A DNA stretch of 64,000 bases from Paracrocinitomix sp040880585 (GTDB lineage Bacteria > Bacteroidota > Bacteroidia > Flavobacteriales_D > Crocinitomicaceae): NCBI GenBank assembly GCA_040880585.1, contig JBBDID010000021.1, positions 1 through 64,000 of the forward strand. The letters run 5' to 3'. Made by a program: the position numbers and the translations under genes. Below, piece by piece: positions 9,387 through 18,537 of this stretch; within the stretch, counting starts at the first letter, position 1; every line of letters starts with the position of its first letter. Below the pieces are notes generated by a model. The model was not told the DNA's origin, ran no database searches, and saw only the letters and a list, made by a program, of their open reading frames with translations.

Positions 9387-9539
9387 CTTTTTAATTAAGT
9401 CTGTACGTCCTAAAAGTACTAAATTCAGATTGTTTTCAGACAATTTATTACGTAATATACAATTCAGAGTGGCAATTTAGCCATATTCAATTGTTGATGA
9501 ATTGTATTGATTAGATAAGGTATTCCACAGGAGAGTGAT

Positions 9540-9547
9540 TATATTTG
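9540..9547 (+). promoter_or_regulatory. Promoter -7 element for the gene at 9571
   Basis: TATATTTG matches the Bacteroidota -7 consensus and lies 23 bp upstream of the ATG. A correctly spaced -33 TTG is not evident, so this rests on one element. Confidence 0.35.
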
Positions 9548-9570
9548 CGCCAATTATATTAAACAATATC

Positions 9571-10128
9571 ATGCCTTCATACAAGTTTAGGGTACTTATA
9601 GACACGGATAGTTCTGAAGAAATTTTCAGAGATATCAGTGTTGGGTCTCATGAAAATTTTGAGATTTTTTACCGTGCCATTTTGACTGCATTTGAGTTTA
9701 GCGGGCAAGAGCTTGCCTCTTTTTATGTCAGTAATAAAGAGTGGGATAAAGGTCATGAAGTGGCTTTGATGGATATGGGTTTGAATGATAGTTTAAGTGC
9801 GCCCTCCATCATGAAAGAGACCATTTTGTCAGATTTGGTCACCTCATCCAACCAACGTTTTATTTTGGTGTATGATTTTTTGAGGATGTGGTGTTTTTTG
9901 ATTGAGTTGGTTGAAGAGCTGGATGAAACCTATGAAAATCCGCAGCTGGAACTTTCAGTGGGCATAGCTCCTGATGAGCTTTCAAAAGATATTGATTTCA
10001 GTGGAGATATGAATATGGGGTCAATGGATTTGGGCAATGATATTGATGATATTTTCTCAGATAGCGGTGAAGATGATGATTTTGATGAGTTTGACGATTT
10101 TGAAAATATCGACGACATGGATATTTAA
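9571..10128 (+). CDS. pRiA4b ORF-3-like protein with acidic tail
   Basis: The start chosen is the ATG at 9571 (MPSYKFRVLID), because the upstream GTG at 9535 lies before the promoter-like TATATTTG. The N-terminal part of this 185-residue protein (YKFRVLIDTDSSEEIFRDISV; ILTAFEFSGQELASFYV) matches the plasmid pRiA4b ORF-3 fold, a family of unknown biochemical role found widely outside plasmids. The last 30 residues are almost entirely Asp, Glu, Ser and Phe (DDIFSDSGEDDDFDEFDDF), an acidic tail that could bind a basic partner or mimic nucleic acid. The stop codon overlaps the next start by one base, so it is translationally coupled to the methyltransferase. Confidence 0.75.
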   Translation: MPSYKFRVLIDTDSSEEIFRDISVGSHENFEIFYRAILTAFEFSGQELASFYVSNKEWDKGHEVALMDMGLNDSLSAPSIMKETILSDLVTSSNQRFILVYDFLRMWCFLIELVEELDETYENPQLELSVGIAPDELSKDIDFSGDMNMGSMDLGNDIDDIFSDSGEDDDFDEFDDFENIDDMDI

Positions 10129-10841
10129 TGAAATTCAAGAACGATCCCATTGGTTTTGCGATAGATGATTTCAACAGATTTGCCAATCTGGATGCACAGA
10201 TCATTGTCCAATCTGACCTTTGTGAGGATGACATCTTACCGGTTCCTTATTTATTTCGATCTCACCATCAAATGCCTGCAATTGAAAAAATGGCACTGCA
10301 TCATTGTCAGGGTAAGGTTTTAGATATTGGAGCCGGAGCCGGCTGTCACAGTATTCACCTTCTTAAAAAGGGATTTGAAGTCACCGCATTAGAGGCATCT
10401 AAAGGAGCAGCTGACTTTTTAAGCCATTCAAAAATACCGGTAATTCACACTGACTTTATGAATTATTCTGCCTCCACTTATGATACCATTTTAATGCTGA
10501 TGAACGGAATTGGATTGGCGGGATCGGTAAATCACTTACCTGCTGTGTTGAAGCATCTTTCTACACTTTTGAATCCGGGAGGAATCATTCTGTTGGATTC
10601 TACAGACATTCAATACATGTATGAAGTTGAGGACGGGTCTATTTGGATTGACCTCAATGCTCCATATTATGGAGAAATGCAGTTCAATATGGTATACAAA
10701 GGGGTAGAATCGGGCTGGTTTCCCTGGCTGTATATTGATCCTGTCAGATTAGCTGAAATTTGCAATTTATCCGGGTTTGAAATTAAAATACTTTCTGAAG
10801 GGAAGAACAATCATTATCTTGCGCTACTGAAAAAAAAGTAA
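10128..10841 (+). CDS. Class I SAM-dependent methyltransferase
   Basis: A 237-residue cytoplasmic enzyme. Motif I is VLDIGAGAG (64-72), followed by HLLKKGFEVTALEAS, whose acidic residue would bind the SAM ribose. Motif IV-like YDTILMLMNGIGLAG and LNPGGIILLDSTD complete the Rossmann-type fold. The substrate cannot be told from sequence; the family includes small-molecule and protein methyltransferases. It is coupled to the pRiA4b-like gene by a TAATG overlap and is followed after 1 bp by the TraB-like lipoprotein gene, so the three form an operon. Confidence 0.85.
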   Translation: MKFKNDPIGFAIDDFNRFANLDAQIIVQSDLCEDDILPVPYLFRSHHQMPAIEKMALHHCQGKVLDIGAGAGCHSIHLLKKGFEVTALEASKGAADFLSHSKIPVIHTDFMNYSASTYDTILMLMNGIGLAGSVNHLPAVLKHLSTLLNPGGIILLDSTDIQYMYEVEDGSIWIDLNAPYYGEMQFNMVYKGVESGWFPWLYIDPVRLAEICNLSGFEIKILSEGKNNHYLALLKKK

Positions 10842-10842
10842 T

Positions 10843-11763
10843 ATGGAAAACTTATTTGTTTTACTGAGTTCAATCTTTTTGTCTTTCATTTCGTGTTCTA
10901 CTAATAACCCGACAGAAGAAGTTGTTATAACATCCAATTATGATGATGTGGTGGTGGAGGATGGAAATTCATTGCTGTGGCGTGTGGAGGGAAAAGACAT
11001 CAAAACATCCTACCTATATGGAACCATGCACCTGATTGATGAAGAATATTATCATTTCACCGATAAAATGACAAAAAAAATTGAGGCAAGTGATGCCGTG
11101 ATTATGGAAGTTGGGGGGATGCCAAATCCATTAGAAACATTAGATCTCATGAAATTGGATTCGGGTGACATCCGTTCAATTTTCACAGACGAAGAAATGA
11201 AGACCATTGTTGCTTTTTTTGACAACGAATTGGATACAAAGCCAAACACTTTTTTTCAAATCTATGGTAAAATGAAGCCTTTCTTTATTATGCAAGCCAT
11301 TACACAGCATTATTTTTCAGATAATACTATGAGTTATGATCTGGATATTATGGGAATTGCCGGGCAAGAAGAAATTCCATTGATTGGATTGGAAACAGTA
11401 GAACAACAATTGGGGTTTTTTGATCAGATTCCACCGTCTGCCATGCGGCGATTAGTGATTGAAAGCATAGAAGATTTTGATCAGGAAAAGAAAAGTACGC
11501 AAAAAATGATGAAGGCGTATGCCAAACAAAAAGTAAATAAACTCATCCCCATGATGAAAAAGCAATCTCCTGAATTTATGGAGTTCAGTGATATTTTTCT
11601 ATACGACCGAAACAAAGCCTGGATCCCTATACTAAAAAAAGAGATGTCTGATAAAAGGTGTTTTGTTGCAGTAGGTGCGGCACACTTATTTGGAGAAGGA
11701 GGTATTATCGACCTGCTTGAAAAAGAAGGCTACACCTTAACTGCAGTTTCAACAGAAGATTAG
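10843..11763 (+). CDS. TraB/GumN family lipoprotein
   Basis: 306 residues with a lipoprotein signal (lipobox LSFISC), so probably anchored in the periplasm or outer membrane. The TraB/GumN (Tiki-like) fold is indicated by LLWRVEGKDIKTSYLYGTMHL near residue 45-65, with the GTMH motif, by VIMEVGG, and by the C-terminal signature CFVAVGAAHLFGEGGIIDLLEKEGY. In this superfamily the GxxH motif and a glutamate form a metal-dependent protease-like site. The physiological role of bacterial members is mostly unknown. It is the last gene of the three-gene plus-strand operon and ends 1 bp before the convergent usp gene. Confidence 0.88.
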   Translation: MENLFVLLSSIFLSFISCSTNNPTEEVVITSNYDDVVVEDGNSLLWRVEGKDIKTSYLYGTMHLIDEEYYHFTDKMTKKIEASDAVIMEVGGMPNPLETLDLMKLDSGDIRSIFTDEEMKTIVAFFDNELDTKPNTFFQIYGKMKPFFIMQAITQHYFSDNTMSYDLDIMGIAGQEEIPLIGLETVEQQLGFFDQIPPSAMRRLVIESIEDFDQEKKSTQKMMKAYAKQKVNKLIPMMKKQSPEFMEFSDIFLYDRNKAWIPILKKEMSDKRCFVAVGAAHLFGEGGIIDLLEKEGYTLTAVSTED

Positions 11764-11764
11764 A

Positions 11765-12592
11765 TTAAGATTTTTCGTGAAGGATCAATAAGGGAATGGT
11801 AGAATGTAAACTTAGTTTTTTAGCTAAACTTGTGTGCCAAATGCGTTGCCAAAGGCTATAATGTTTGGTTAAGATGACCATCAAGTCACAATGATTGGTT
11901 ACTGCAAAATCAAACAATGCCTCTTCTACATTCTCTGCTTCAATAAAGTGGTGACTGAACTTGTAATCCTTAAACATATTTTTTGTCCTGATTTCTTCTC
12001 TTGAAGGCATATCCTCCAATTCAATTTCTGGTTTAACATTAACAATGTCAATACTTGCCCCGCTTTTATCCAACAATTGAAATAAAGGTGCATAGACTTC
12101 ACGACTAGGAGTACTGTGGTAATCGGTTGCAAATAAAATCTCCTCCAATTTAAACTCTTTAGTTTCTTCAGGAATAATCAACAAGGGACAATTCACACTG
12201 TTGATGGTATTTGAAGCTACACTTCCCAAAACAGCATCCAGAGCACTTGTTTCCCCTTTTGTTCCCATAACAATCAAGTCAATATCTTTGCGTTCACTCA
12301 ATGAAGCAATCAAATCAACCGCTGAACCATATTCTACCAATGAAGACATCTTCACCTTTTTGAAGCGTTGTTGAAATTTTTCACGTTCCTTTTCCAATTT
12401 TTCATCTTCACCGTCTTTCATCTCAGCTACGTACACCATATCCTCTGAAGTAGTCAAAGGAAAATGATAGGCGTGAAACAATAACACCTCGGCTCCCAAT
12501 TGCTCAGCCAAACCAAATCCAAAGATTGCTGCCTGAGTGGCATTGGGTGAATAATCAATAGGGATCAATATTCTTTTAATCTTATTTTCCAT
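11765..12592 (-). CDS. Universal stress protein, two UspA domains
   Basis: 275 residues forming two tandem UspA domains. The first carries the ATP-binding signature GTKGETSALDAVLGSVASNTI (G-x2-G-x9-GS) at about 110-130. The second is degenerate, lacking that glycine motif (CDLMVILTKHYSLWQRIW). Such tandem proteins respond to energy stress and low oxygen in many bacteria. It is divergent from ccoS across a 300-bp spacer that contains an FNR/CRP-like palindrome, so it may share regulation with the cbb3 oxidase operon. A second, related gene occurs at 25482-26303. Confidence 0.92.
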   Translation of the reverse strand: MENKIKRILIPIDYSPNATQAAIFGFGLAEQLGAEVLLFHAYHFPLTTSEDMVYVAEMKDGEDEKLEKEREKFQQRFKKVKMSSLVEYGSAVDLIASLSERKDIDLIVMGTKGETSALDAVLGSVASNTINSVNCPLLIIPEETKEFKLEEILFATDYHSTPSREVYAPLFQLLDKSGASIDIVNVKPEIELEDMPSREEIRTKNMFKDYKFSHHFIEAENVEEALFDFAVTNHCDLMVILTKHYSLWQRIWHTSLAKKLSLHSTIPLLILHEKS

Positions 12593-12798
12593 AATAATAT
12601 TTTTTATTTCAAATCTACGCTTAGCTGAAAAGAACGACTTGATCGATCTCAGTAAAAAAACTGACTTTACGTATAATTTACAATTTTTTCAGCAAATAAA
12701 CAATTTTTTCCAACTGATTATCCGAACCGTTAAAATAAGTAAAAAATATCAGACTCAGCGTTTTAAATTGAGTGAATTGAGCGTCTTTCAAAGGAACC

Positions 12799-12810
12799 TG
12801 ATATAAATCA
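12799..12810 (+). promoter_or_regulatory. Candidate FNR/CRP-family operator
   Basis: TGATATAAATCA is a perfect dyad with the core TGAT-N4-ATCA of FNR-type sites. Its centre lies about 60-65 bp upstream of the start expected from TAATTTTG at 12856, the usual class I activator position. The CheY-CRP fusion encoded at 24424 is a plausible binder. Short motif; chance occurrence is possible. Confidence 0.4.
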
Positions 12811-12855
12811 TATTCTACATTGCCTTTCATCAAAAATCTTCCGCATTTGTGGTGA

Positions 12856-12863
12856 TAATTTTG
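12856..12863 (+). promoter_or_regulatory. Promoter -7 element of the ccoSNOQP operon
   Basis: TAATTTTG fits TAnnTTTG and lies 29 bp before the ccoS start codon. No well-placed -33 element is seen, which would suit an activator-dependent promoter. Confidence 0.4.
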
Positions 12864-12892
12864 TCTTCAAAGAATTAAAACCATTTCAGTAC

Positions 12893-13081
12893 ATGGAAAT
12901 CATTTTTGTACTTCTTGCCATTAGCATCTGCATAGCACTGTTTTTCTTGATCTCATTTATATGGGCCAGTAAAAATGGACAATTTGACGATACAACCGGC
13001 CCGGCTATGCGTGTTTTGTTTGAGAACGACAAGGTGGAAGATTCAACTGACAAAGCTAAAACCACAAAGAAATGCAAGTAG
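12893..13081 (+). CDS. ccoS: cbb3-type cytochrome oxidase assembly protein CcoS
   Basis: A 62-residue protein with one N-terminal transmembrane helix (IIFVLLAISICIALFFLISFIW) followed by the CcoS signature WASKNGQFDDTTGPAMRVLF. CcoS is required for insertion of cofactors (heme and copper) into the cbb3 oxidase catalytic subunit. It is the first gene of the oxidase operon and overlaps ccoNO by 10 bp, indicating translational coupling. Confidence 0.93.
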   Translation: MEIIFVLLAISICIALFFLISFIWASKNGQFDDTTGPAMRVLFENDKVEDSTDKAKTTKKCK

Positions 13082-15309
13082 AGAAATTTAATTATGACAA
13101 TAAGATTGTCAAGCTGTTTCTGATTGCCACGATAACATGGGGAGTCATTGGTATGACTGTTGGGCTGTTAGCCGCATTGGAGTTAGTCTGGCCTGAACTC
13201 AATCTAGTCAGTTGGTTATCCTTTGGTCGGATCAGACCACTGCATACAAATGCTGTCATTTTTGCCTTTGTAGGTAACGGAATTTTTGCCGGTGTTTATT
13301 ATTCGCTCCAGCGATTACTAAAAGCCCGCATGTATTCTGACAAACTAAGCAAAATTAACTTTTGGGGCTGGCAATTGATCATCTTATCTGCTGTAGTGAC
13401 TTTACCGTTTGGATATACTACGGGAAAGGAATACGCAGAACTTGAGTGGCCAATCGATATTGCCATCACTATTATGTGGGTTGTATTTGGGTGGAATATG
13501 TTTGCCACCATTCTAAAAAGAAGAGTCAAACACATGTATGTGGCAATCTGGTTTTACATTGCAACATTTGTAACGGTGGCAGTACTTCATATAGTCAATT
13601 CATTTGAGTTACCGGTTTCATTTCTAAAAAGCTACAGTTGGTATGCAGGTGTACAAGATGCTCTTGTACAATGGTGGTACGGACACAATGCCGTCGCTTT
13701 CTTTTTGACCACTCCTTATTTGGGATTAATGTACTACTTCGTTCCAAAAGCTGCAAATCGTCCGGTATATTCCTATCGACTTTCCATCATCCATTTTTGG
13801 TCATTGATCTTTATCTATATCTGGGCAGGACCTCATCATCTCCTCTACTCTTCCCTTCCAGATTGGGCGCAATCATTAGGCGTAGTGTTTTCTATCATGC
13901 TTTTATTCCCATCATGGGGAGGTATGCTAAACGGCCTTTTAACATTGAGAGGGGCATGGGATAAGGTGAGGGATGATGCCGTTTTGAAATTCATGGTGGT
14001 TGCCATCACCTGTTATGGTATGGTCACTTTTGAAGGCCCTATGCTTTCTCTAAAAAATGTAAACTGGATCTCTCATTTTACAGATTGGACAGTTGCACAC
14101 GTGCATGTTGGAGGATTAGGCTGGAACGGCATGCTTACCTTTGGTATGGCGTATTATTTAGTGCCGAAAATGTGGCGTACAAAACTCTATTCAAAAACTT
14201 TAGCCAATGCCCATTTCTGGATTGCAACTTTAGGGATAGTTCTTTGGGTAATCCCCATGTACTGGGCCGGGTTTATGCAAGGTTTAATGTGGAAAGACTT
14301 TAATCCTGACGGCACTTTGGCAAACCCTAATTTTGTGGAAACAGTTACCTATATGAAACCCTTCTTCATGGTGCGGGCGTTGGGTGGACTCTTATTCATA
14401 GTTGGTGTTTTGGTAATGGTTTATAATCTCATAAAAACGGCTAAACAAGGTGATTTCCTTGCTGATGAAGCCGCCGAAGCTCCGCCTCTAATCAATTCCA
14501 CAAAAGGAAGTAAAGGTGAGCACTGGCATTCATGGATTGAAAGAAGACCGGTTAAATTTTTAGTGCTTGCTATCGTTGCCATTCTCATTGGAGGAATCAT
14601 TGAAATTATTCCTACCATGATGGTTGGCTCTAACGTTACTAAAATTGAATCTGTTGAGCCCTATACCCCTTTAGAGTTGGAGGGAAGAGACATCTACATT
14701 CGTGAGGGCTGTTACAATTGCCATTCTCAATGGGTGCGACCATTCAGAGACGAGGTAAAACGTTATGGAGAGTATTCCAAAGGTGGAGAATATGTATATG
14801 ACCATCCCTTTCAGTGGGGATCAAAAAGAACCGGCCCCGACCTTCACCGCGCCGGAAAAGGAAATCCCTATGCTCAACCTGCTGCCTGGCACTACAAGCA
14901 CATGCTAGACCCGCAACTTGTTACCGAAGGATCTATTATGCCTGCTTATACCTGGCTAACAGATGAACTGGACGTCTCTCAAACTGCAGACAAAATAAGA
15001 GTCATGCGAAAATTGGGAGTTCCCTATCCTGAAGGATACGAAGAAATCGCCGTATCGGAATTGAAAAAACAAGCGCAAGAAGTCTACACATCAATAATAG
15101 AAGGTGATCCGGACATCAAGCTTGCAGATCCAAATATGGAAATCATAGCACTCATTGCTTATCTGGAAAGATTAGGTTCAGATATCCATAAAAACAAGGT
15201 GCCGGATGAAGAAACTGAAATCGACCTTGGAGTGAATAATGAACTGATCATTATTGATACCCTGGCAGCCGATACCCTTTTAATTGACACTGTAAAACTC
15301 AATCAATAA
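13072..15309 (+). CDS. ccoNO: cbb3-type cytochrome c oxidase, fused subunits I and II (CcoN-CcoO)
   Basis: 745 residues in the inner membrane. The first ~470 residues are CcoN, the heme-copper catalytic subunit, with about 12 membrane helices and histidine ligands in LHTNAVIFAF, WYGHNAVAFF, GPHHLLYSS and AHVHVGGLGW. A further helix (FLVLAIVAILIGGIIEIIPTM) leads into the CcoO part, a membrane-anchored cytochrome c with the heme motif C547-x-x-C550-H551 and the axial Met in GSIMPAYTWL. The oxidase reduces O2 to water with high affinity and pumps protons. CcoN-CcoO fusion is the usual arrangement in Bacteroidota. It overlaps ccoS by 10 bp and is directly followed by ccoQ. Confidence 0.97.
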   Translation: MQVEKFNYDNKIVKLFLIATITWGVIGMTVGLLAALELVWPELNLVSWLSFGRIRPLHTNAVIFAFVGNGIFAGVYYSLQRLLKARMYSDKLSKINFWGWQLIILSAVVTLPFGYTTGKEYAELEWPIDIAITIMWVVFGWNMFATILKRRVKHMYVAIWFYIATFVTVAVLHIVNSFELPVSFLKSYSWYAGVQDALVQWWYGHNAVAFFLTTPYLGLMYYFVPKAANRPVYSYRLSIIHFWSLIFIYIWAGPHHLLYSSLPDWAQSLGVVFSIMLLFPSWGGMLNGLLTLRGAWDKVRDDAVLKFMVVAITCYGMVTFEGPMLSLKNVNWISHFTDWTVAHVHVGGLGWNGMLTFGMAYYLVPKMWRTKLYSKTLANAHFWIATLGIVLWVIPMYWAGFMQGLMWKDFNPDGTLANPNFVETVTYMKPFFMVRALGGLLFIVGVLVMVYNLIKTAKQGDFLADEAAEAPPLINSTKGSKGEHWHSWIERRPVKFLVLAIVAILIGGIIEIIPTMMVGSNVTKIESVEPYTPLELEGRDIYIREGCYNCHSQWVRPFRDEVKRYGEYSKGGEYVYDHPFQWGSKRTGPDLHRAGKGNPYAQPAAWHYKHMLDPQLVTEGSIMPAYTWLTDELDVSQTADKIRVMRKLGVPYPEGYEEIAVSELKKQAQEVYTSIIEGDPDIKLADPNMEIIALIAYLERLGSDIHKNKVPDEETEIDLGVNNELIIIDTLAADTLLIDTVKLNQ

Positions 15310-15552
15310 ATGCTAAAATATATCAAAGGTCATATGGCGAGTATAGATGGGATTGAATGGTTTCCAATTATCTCATTTATCATCTTCTTTAGCTTTTTTA
15401 TCGGTCTGATTTTTTACGTCATTACCATGAAAAAAAAGAAAGTGGAGGAGATGAAAAATATCCCTTTAGAAAACGGAGAAGAACAAGAATCGGAAGAGGA
15501 TCAAGATGAAGGAGAAGATCAACTTCCAAATGAGCAAAACAAATCATTATGA
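15310..15552 (+). CDS. ccoQ: cbb3-type oxidase subunit CcoQ/FixQ-like
   Basis: 80 residues: a single membrane helix (WFPIISFIIFFSFFIGLIFYVI), a basic patch (MKKKKVEEMK) and a strongly acidic tail (GEEQESEEDQDEGEDQ). Position between ccoNO and ccoP, size and topology identify it as the small stabilising subunit. Sequence alone would not. It starts immediately after the ccoNO stop codon and overlaps ccoP by 4 bp. Confidence 0.85.
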   Translation: MLKYIKGHMASIDGIEWFPIISFIIFFSFFIGLIFYVITMKKKKVEEMKNIPLENGEEQESEEDQDEGEDQLPNEQNKSL

Positions 15553-16661
15553 AATCTATTCAACGTATATTATTTTGGTCAATAGCATACCTTACCCTTT
15601 TTAGTACTTCTTTGAGTTATTCTCAGGAGACAGAGGAAGCAATCACTGTTTCAGCCACGCAAACAAGAAACCTCTATGAAAAATTCGGCATGACTTCTAC
15701 CGAATTATTTCTTCTCATGATGGGTCTTACCCTTGTTTTGTTGATCATCCTTATTGGCATTGCACTTAACTTAAAGCATGTCTTAGACTATAAATTAAAG
15801 AAGTTTAAAGAAAAAGGGGAATCCGTAAAGGTAGGTTTACTGTTGATAGGTACATTCCTTGGATTTGATAGTTTTGCTGCTTCACCTACCACACCTCAAA
15901 GCACATCTCACATCCCTTTTCCGGATGAAAGTTTTTGGATATTATTGGGACTTGACATCCTTTTGGTGATGATTATTCTATATTTAGTTGGGCTCATGAA
16001 CGGTGTGCTGCACGAGTTTGTCCCCCCAAAAAAATGGAAAATCTGGAAAAAGTGGAAACGTTCATTGACAGATGCAAAGCCACTAGAAGAAGAAGGCTCT
16101 ATTTTAATGGATCATGAATACGACGGAATCCGTGAGCTGGACAATAACTTACCTCCCTGGTGGAAGTATGGATTCTACATTACAATCATTTGGTCTGTAG
16201 GATATCTGGCTTATTATCACCTGTTGGGTGGAACCCTTCAGGAAGAAGAATACCTGATTGAAATGGCAGAAGGAGAACGGTTAGAAGCGCAATACATAGC
16301 AGATCATCCTGAATTAATTACCATTGATAATGTAGAATTAGTGCTAGATGCTTCAACTTTAAATAAAGGGCGCAGCATTTTCAATGAGTTTTGTGTCACT
16401 TGCCATATGGAGGGGGGCGCAGGAGGTTCAGGGCCAAACCTTACAGATGAATTTTGGATTTATAAAGGAGATATTAAAGGTGTTTTTGAAACGATAGCAG
16501 AAGGAGCAGACAACGGAATGAAAGCCTGGAAGAACCAACTCAATGGAGCAGAAATACAGGCAGTAGCTTCTTATATTCTTCAGCTGGATCCGATTCTTCC
16601 TCCTCAGGGGCAAGCGCCTAAAGGAGAAAATAGATTTCCGAGAATAATTAAACAACAATAA
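15549..16661 (+). CDS. ccoP: cbb3-type oxidase cytochrome c subunit CcoP
   Basis: 370 residues. A signal-like N-terminus (RILFWSIAYLTLFSTSLSYSQ) precedes three further hydrophobic helices (about 55-75, 125-150 and 195-215, the last in WWKYGFYITIIWSVGYLAYYHLL). A periplasmic cytochrome c domain follows, with heme motif C282-x-x-C285-H286 and a C-terminal axial Met in DNGMKAWKNQL. Proteobacterial CcoP carries two hemes c; here only one CxxCH is present, as in other Bacteroidota. It passes electrons to CcoO. Overlap with ccoQ is 4 bp. Confidence 0.93.
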   Translation: MKSIQRILFWSIAYLTLFSTSLSYSQETEEAITVSATQTRNLYEKFGMTSTELFLLMMGLTLVLLIILIGIALNLKHVLDYKLKKFKEKGESVKVGLLLIGTFLGFDSFAASPTTPQSTSHIPFPDESFWILLGLDILLVMIILYLVGLMNGVLHEFVPPKKWKIWKKWKRSLTDAKPLEEEGSILMDHEYDGIRELDNNLPPWWKYGFYITIIWSVGYLAYYHLLGGTLQEEEYLIEMAEGERLEAQYIADHPELITIDNVELVLDASTLNKGRSIFNEFCVTCHMEGGAGGSGPNLTDEFWIYKGDIKGVFETIAEGADNGMKAWKNQLNGAEIQAVASYILQLDPILPPQGQAPKGENRFPRIIKQQ

Positions 16662-16682
16662 AGCAAAAGTAGGACGCAGGAG

Positions 16683-18092
16683 ATGGAGGACAATAATCGA
16701 TTTGAACAAGACGAGTTTCGAGATAAGATCGCCACCGTTGACGAAGAAGGCAAACGAATTTGGGTCTACCCTAAAAAACAGTTTGGTAAATATTTTAGCC
16801 GTAGGGCTGTAGTTGCTTATTTACTTCTTGCCCTTCTATTTTCAGGTCCTTTTATTAAAATCAACGGTGAGCCTTTGCTCATGATTAATATCATTGAGCG
16901 CAAGTTTGTGATTTTTGGACAAATTTTCTGGCCGCAGGATATTTTCATTTTTGCGATTGGCATGATCGCTTTTGTGGTTCTCGTCATTGTGTTTACAGTT
17001 GTTTTTGGGAGATTATTTTGCGGATGGGTTTGCCCACAAACCATTTTTATGGAAATGGTTTTTAGAAGAATTGAATACCTGATTGATGGAGACTGGAAAC
17101 AACAACAGAAGTTGGATAAAATGCCCTGGAAAGGCTACAAAATATATAAACGGCTACTCAAGTGGGGTATTTTCTGGATCATTTCATTTCTCATTGCCAA
17201 TACTTTTTTAGCCTATATCATTGGTATTGAAGAAATCAGTAAAATCATTACAGACTCCCCTGCCAATCACACCGGCTCTCTGATCGCTATTATTCTGTTT
17301 ACAACCATATTTTTTGCAGTTTTCGCCTGGTTTCGCGAGCAAGTATGTACCACGGTTTGCCCTTACGGACGATTGCAGGGAGTGCTACTCGATAAACAGT
17401 CTATTGTTGTTGCCTATGATTATGTACGTGGAGAAAAAAGAGCCCGGTTTAGAAAAAATGAAAATCGAATTGCCTCCGGAAAAGGTGACTGTATTGATTG
17501 CCACCAATGCGTCAATGTGTGTCCAACAGGTATTGACATCCGAAATGGGACACAATTAGAGTGTGTCAACTGTACCCTTTGTATAGATGCCTGCGACTAC
17601 ATGATGGAAAATGTAGGACTGGAAAAAGGCCTTATCCGCTATGATTCTGAAGAGGGAATTCGGAAAAACAAACCGTGGAAATTGAGTAAAAGAGCAAAGG
17701 CCTATGTAGTAGTCATGTTTGCTATTGTAGGACTTTTAGCCACTCTCATCCTCAGTAGAAAAGAAATTGATGCCACTATCTTAAGAGTTAAAGGATCTAC
17801 CTATATGAAATATGATGAAAACACCTACTCTAATGTTTTCAAAGGCACTTTTATGAATAAAACCAATAAAGATCAAGAAGTAAAGCTAAAAGTAAACAGT
17901 GGTAATGCAGAAGTTGTCATAATCGGCGGTCCTTTGATTTTAAAAAAGGGTGAAATTGTTAAACGTGAATTATTGGTTAAAATGGATGAAGACCAACTAG
18001 AGGGAAGTAAAACACCGTTTACATTAGGTATTTACTCAGAGGGTAAATTAATTGAAGAAGAAAGGGTCGATTTTTTTGGCCCGGGATTTTAA
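16683..18092 (+). CDS. ccoG: Cytochrome c oxidase accessory protein CcoG (ferredoxin-type)
   Basis: 469-residue membrane protein. Several helices (about 40-60, 85-115, 160-185, 200-220, 340-360) surround the conserved CGWVCPQTIFMEMVFRRIEY motif and a second CTTVCPYGRLQG. A two-cluster 4Fe-4S domain follows at about 262-300 (CIDCHQCVNVCPTGID and CVNCTLCIDACDY). The C-terminal ~110 residues form an Ig-like periplasmic domain. CcoG reduces Cu(II) and is needed for copper delivery to the cbb3 oxidase. It is 21 bp downstream of ccoP, in the same operon. Confidence 0.95.
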   Translation: MEDNNRFEQDEFRDKIATVDEEGKRIWVYPKKQFGKYFSRRAVVAYLLLALLFSGPFIKINGEPLLMINIIERKFVIFGQIFWPQDIFIFAIGMIAFVVLVIVFTVVFGRLFCGWVCPQTIFMEMVFRRIEYLIDGDWKQQQKLDKMPWKGYKIYKRLLKWGIFWIISFLIANTFLAYIIGIEEISKIITDSPANHTGSLIAIILFTTIFFAVFAWFREQVCTTVCPYGRLQGVLLDKQSIVVAYDYVRGEKRARFRKNENRIASGKGDCIDCHQCVNVCPTGIDIRNGTQLECVNCTLCIDACDYMMENVGLEKGLIRYDSEEGIRKNKPWKLSKRAKAYVVVMFAIVGLLATLILSRKEIDATILRVKGSTYMKYDENTYSNVFKGTFMNKTNKDQEVKLKVNSGNAEVVIIGGPLILKKGEIVKRELLVKMDEDQLEGSKTPFTLGIYSEGKLIEEERVDFFGPGF

Positions 18093-18104
18093 AAAAATAA
18101 AACT

Positions 18105-18536
18105 ATGAATTGGGGAAAAGGAATTACAATCGCTATTATTTTATTTATGCTTTTTATCGCATCTTTTGTCTACCGTGCTTTTCAGCGAAGTGCTGATCTG
18201 GTAAGGGAAGATTATTACGAACATGAACTTCAGTTTGACAGCAACAAAGACGCTAAACAGAATTACAATAATCTCAAAGATAGTCTGAAGATCGTGAAAA
18301 TGGAAACAGGCGTTTGCCTTCAATTCCCCACTTCTATTACCACCGTTAAGGAGGGGAAAATTGAGTTTTATCGTCCGGATAAGAAAATATATGACCGTGT
18401 TTTTGATTTAAAGTTAGATGTGCAAAATCGACAAACTTTAGCCTACTCAAGCTTTAAAGAGGGGTATTATGACATCACTGTTCGTTGGAGCGATCATCAG
18501 AAGCACTACATTTTTGAAGACAAGATAGAATTTTAG
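18105..18536 (+). CDS. ccoH: FixH/CcoH family protein
   Basis: 143 residues: one N-terminal transmembrane helix (ITIAIILFMLFIASFVYRAF) followed by VREDYYEHELQFD, the FixH signature, and a periplasmic beta domain. FixH/CcoH associates with the cbb3 oxidase during assembly. Context between ccoG and the SafE-like gene supports the call. It starts 12 bp after ccoG. Confidence 0.9.
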   Translation: MNWGKGITIAIILFMLFIASFVYRAFQRSADLVREDYYEHELQFDSNKDAKQNYNNLKDSLKIVKMETGVCLQFPTSITTVKEGKIEFYRPDKKIYDRVFDLKLDVQNRQTLAYSSFKEGYYDITVRWSDHQKHYIFEDKIEF

Positions 18537-18537
18537 C

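Larger units (their letters stand above)
12593..12892. promoter_or_regulatory. Divergent regulatory region between usp and ccoS
   Basis: This 300-bp spacer drives the usp gene leftward and the cbb3 operon rightward. It contains the palindrome TGATATAAATCA (12799-12810), a -7-like TAATTTTG at 12856-12863, and a repeated ACAATTTTTT tract around 12679-12710. No ORF or RNA gene is seen. Confidence 0.5.

Noticed and set aside
12893..13077. Minus-strand ORF antisense to ccoS
   Set aside because: ccoS is clear from family signature and operon position; the antisense frame is a shadow.
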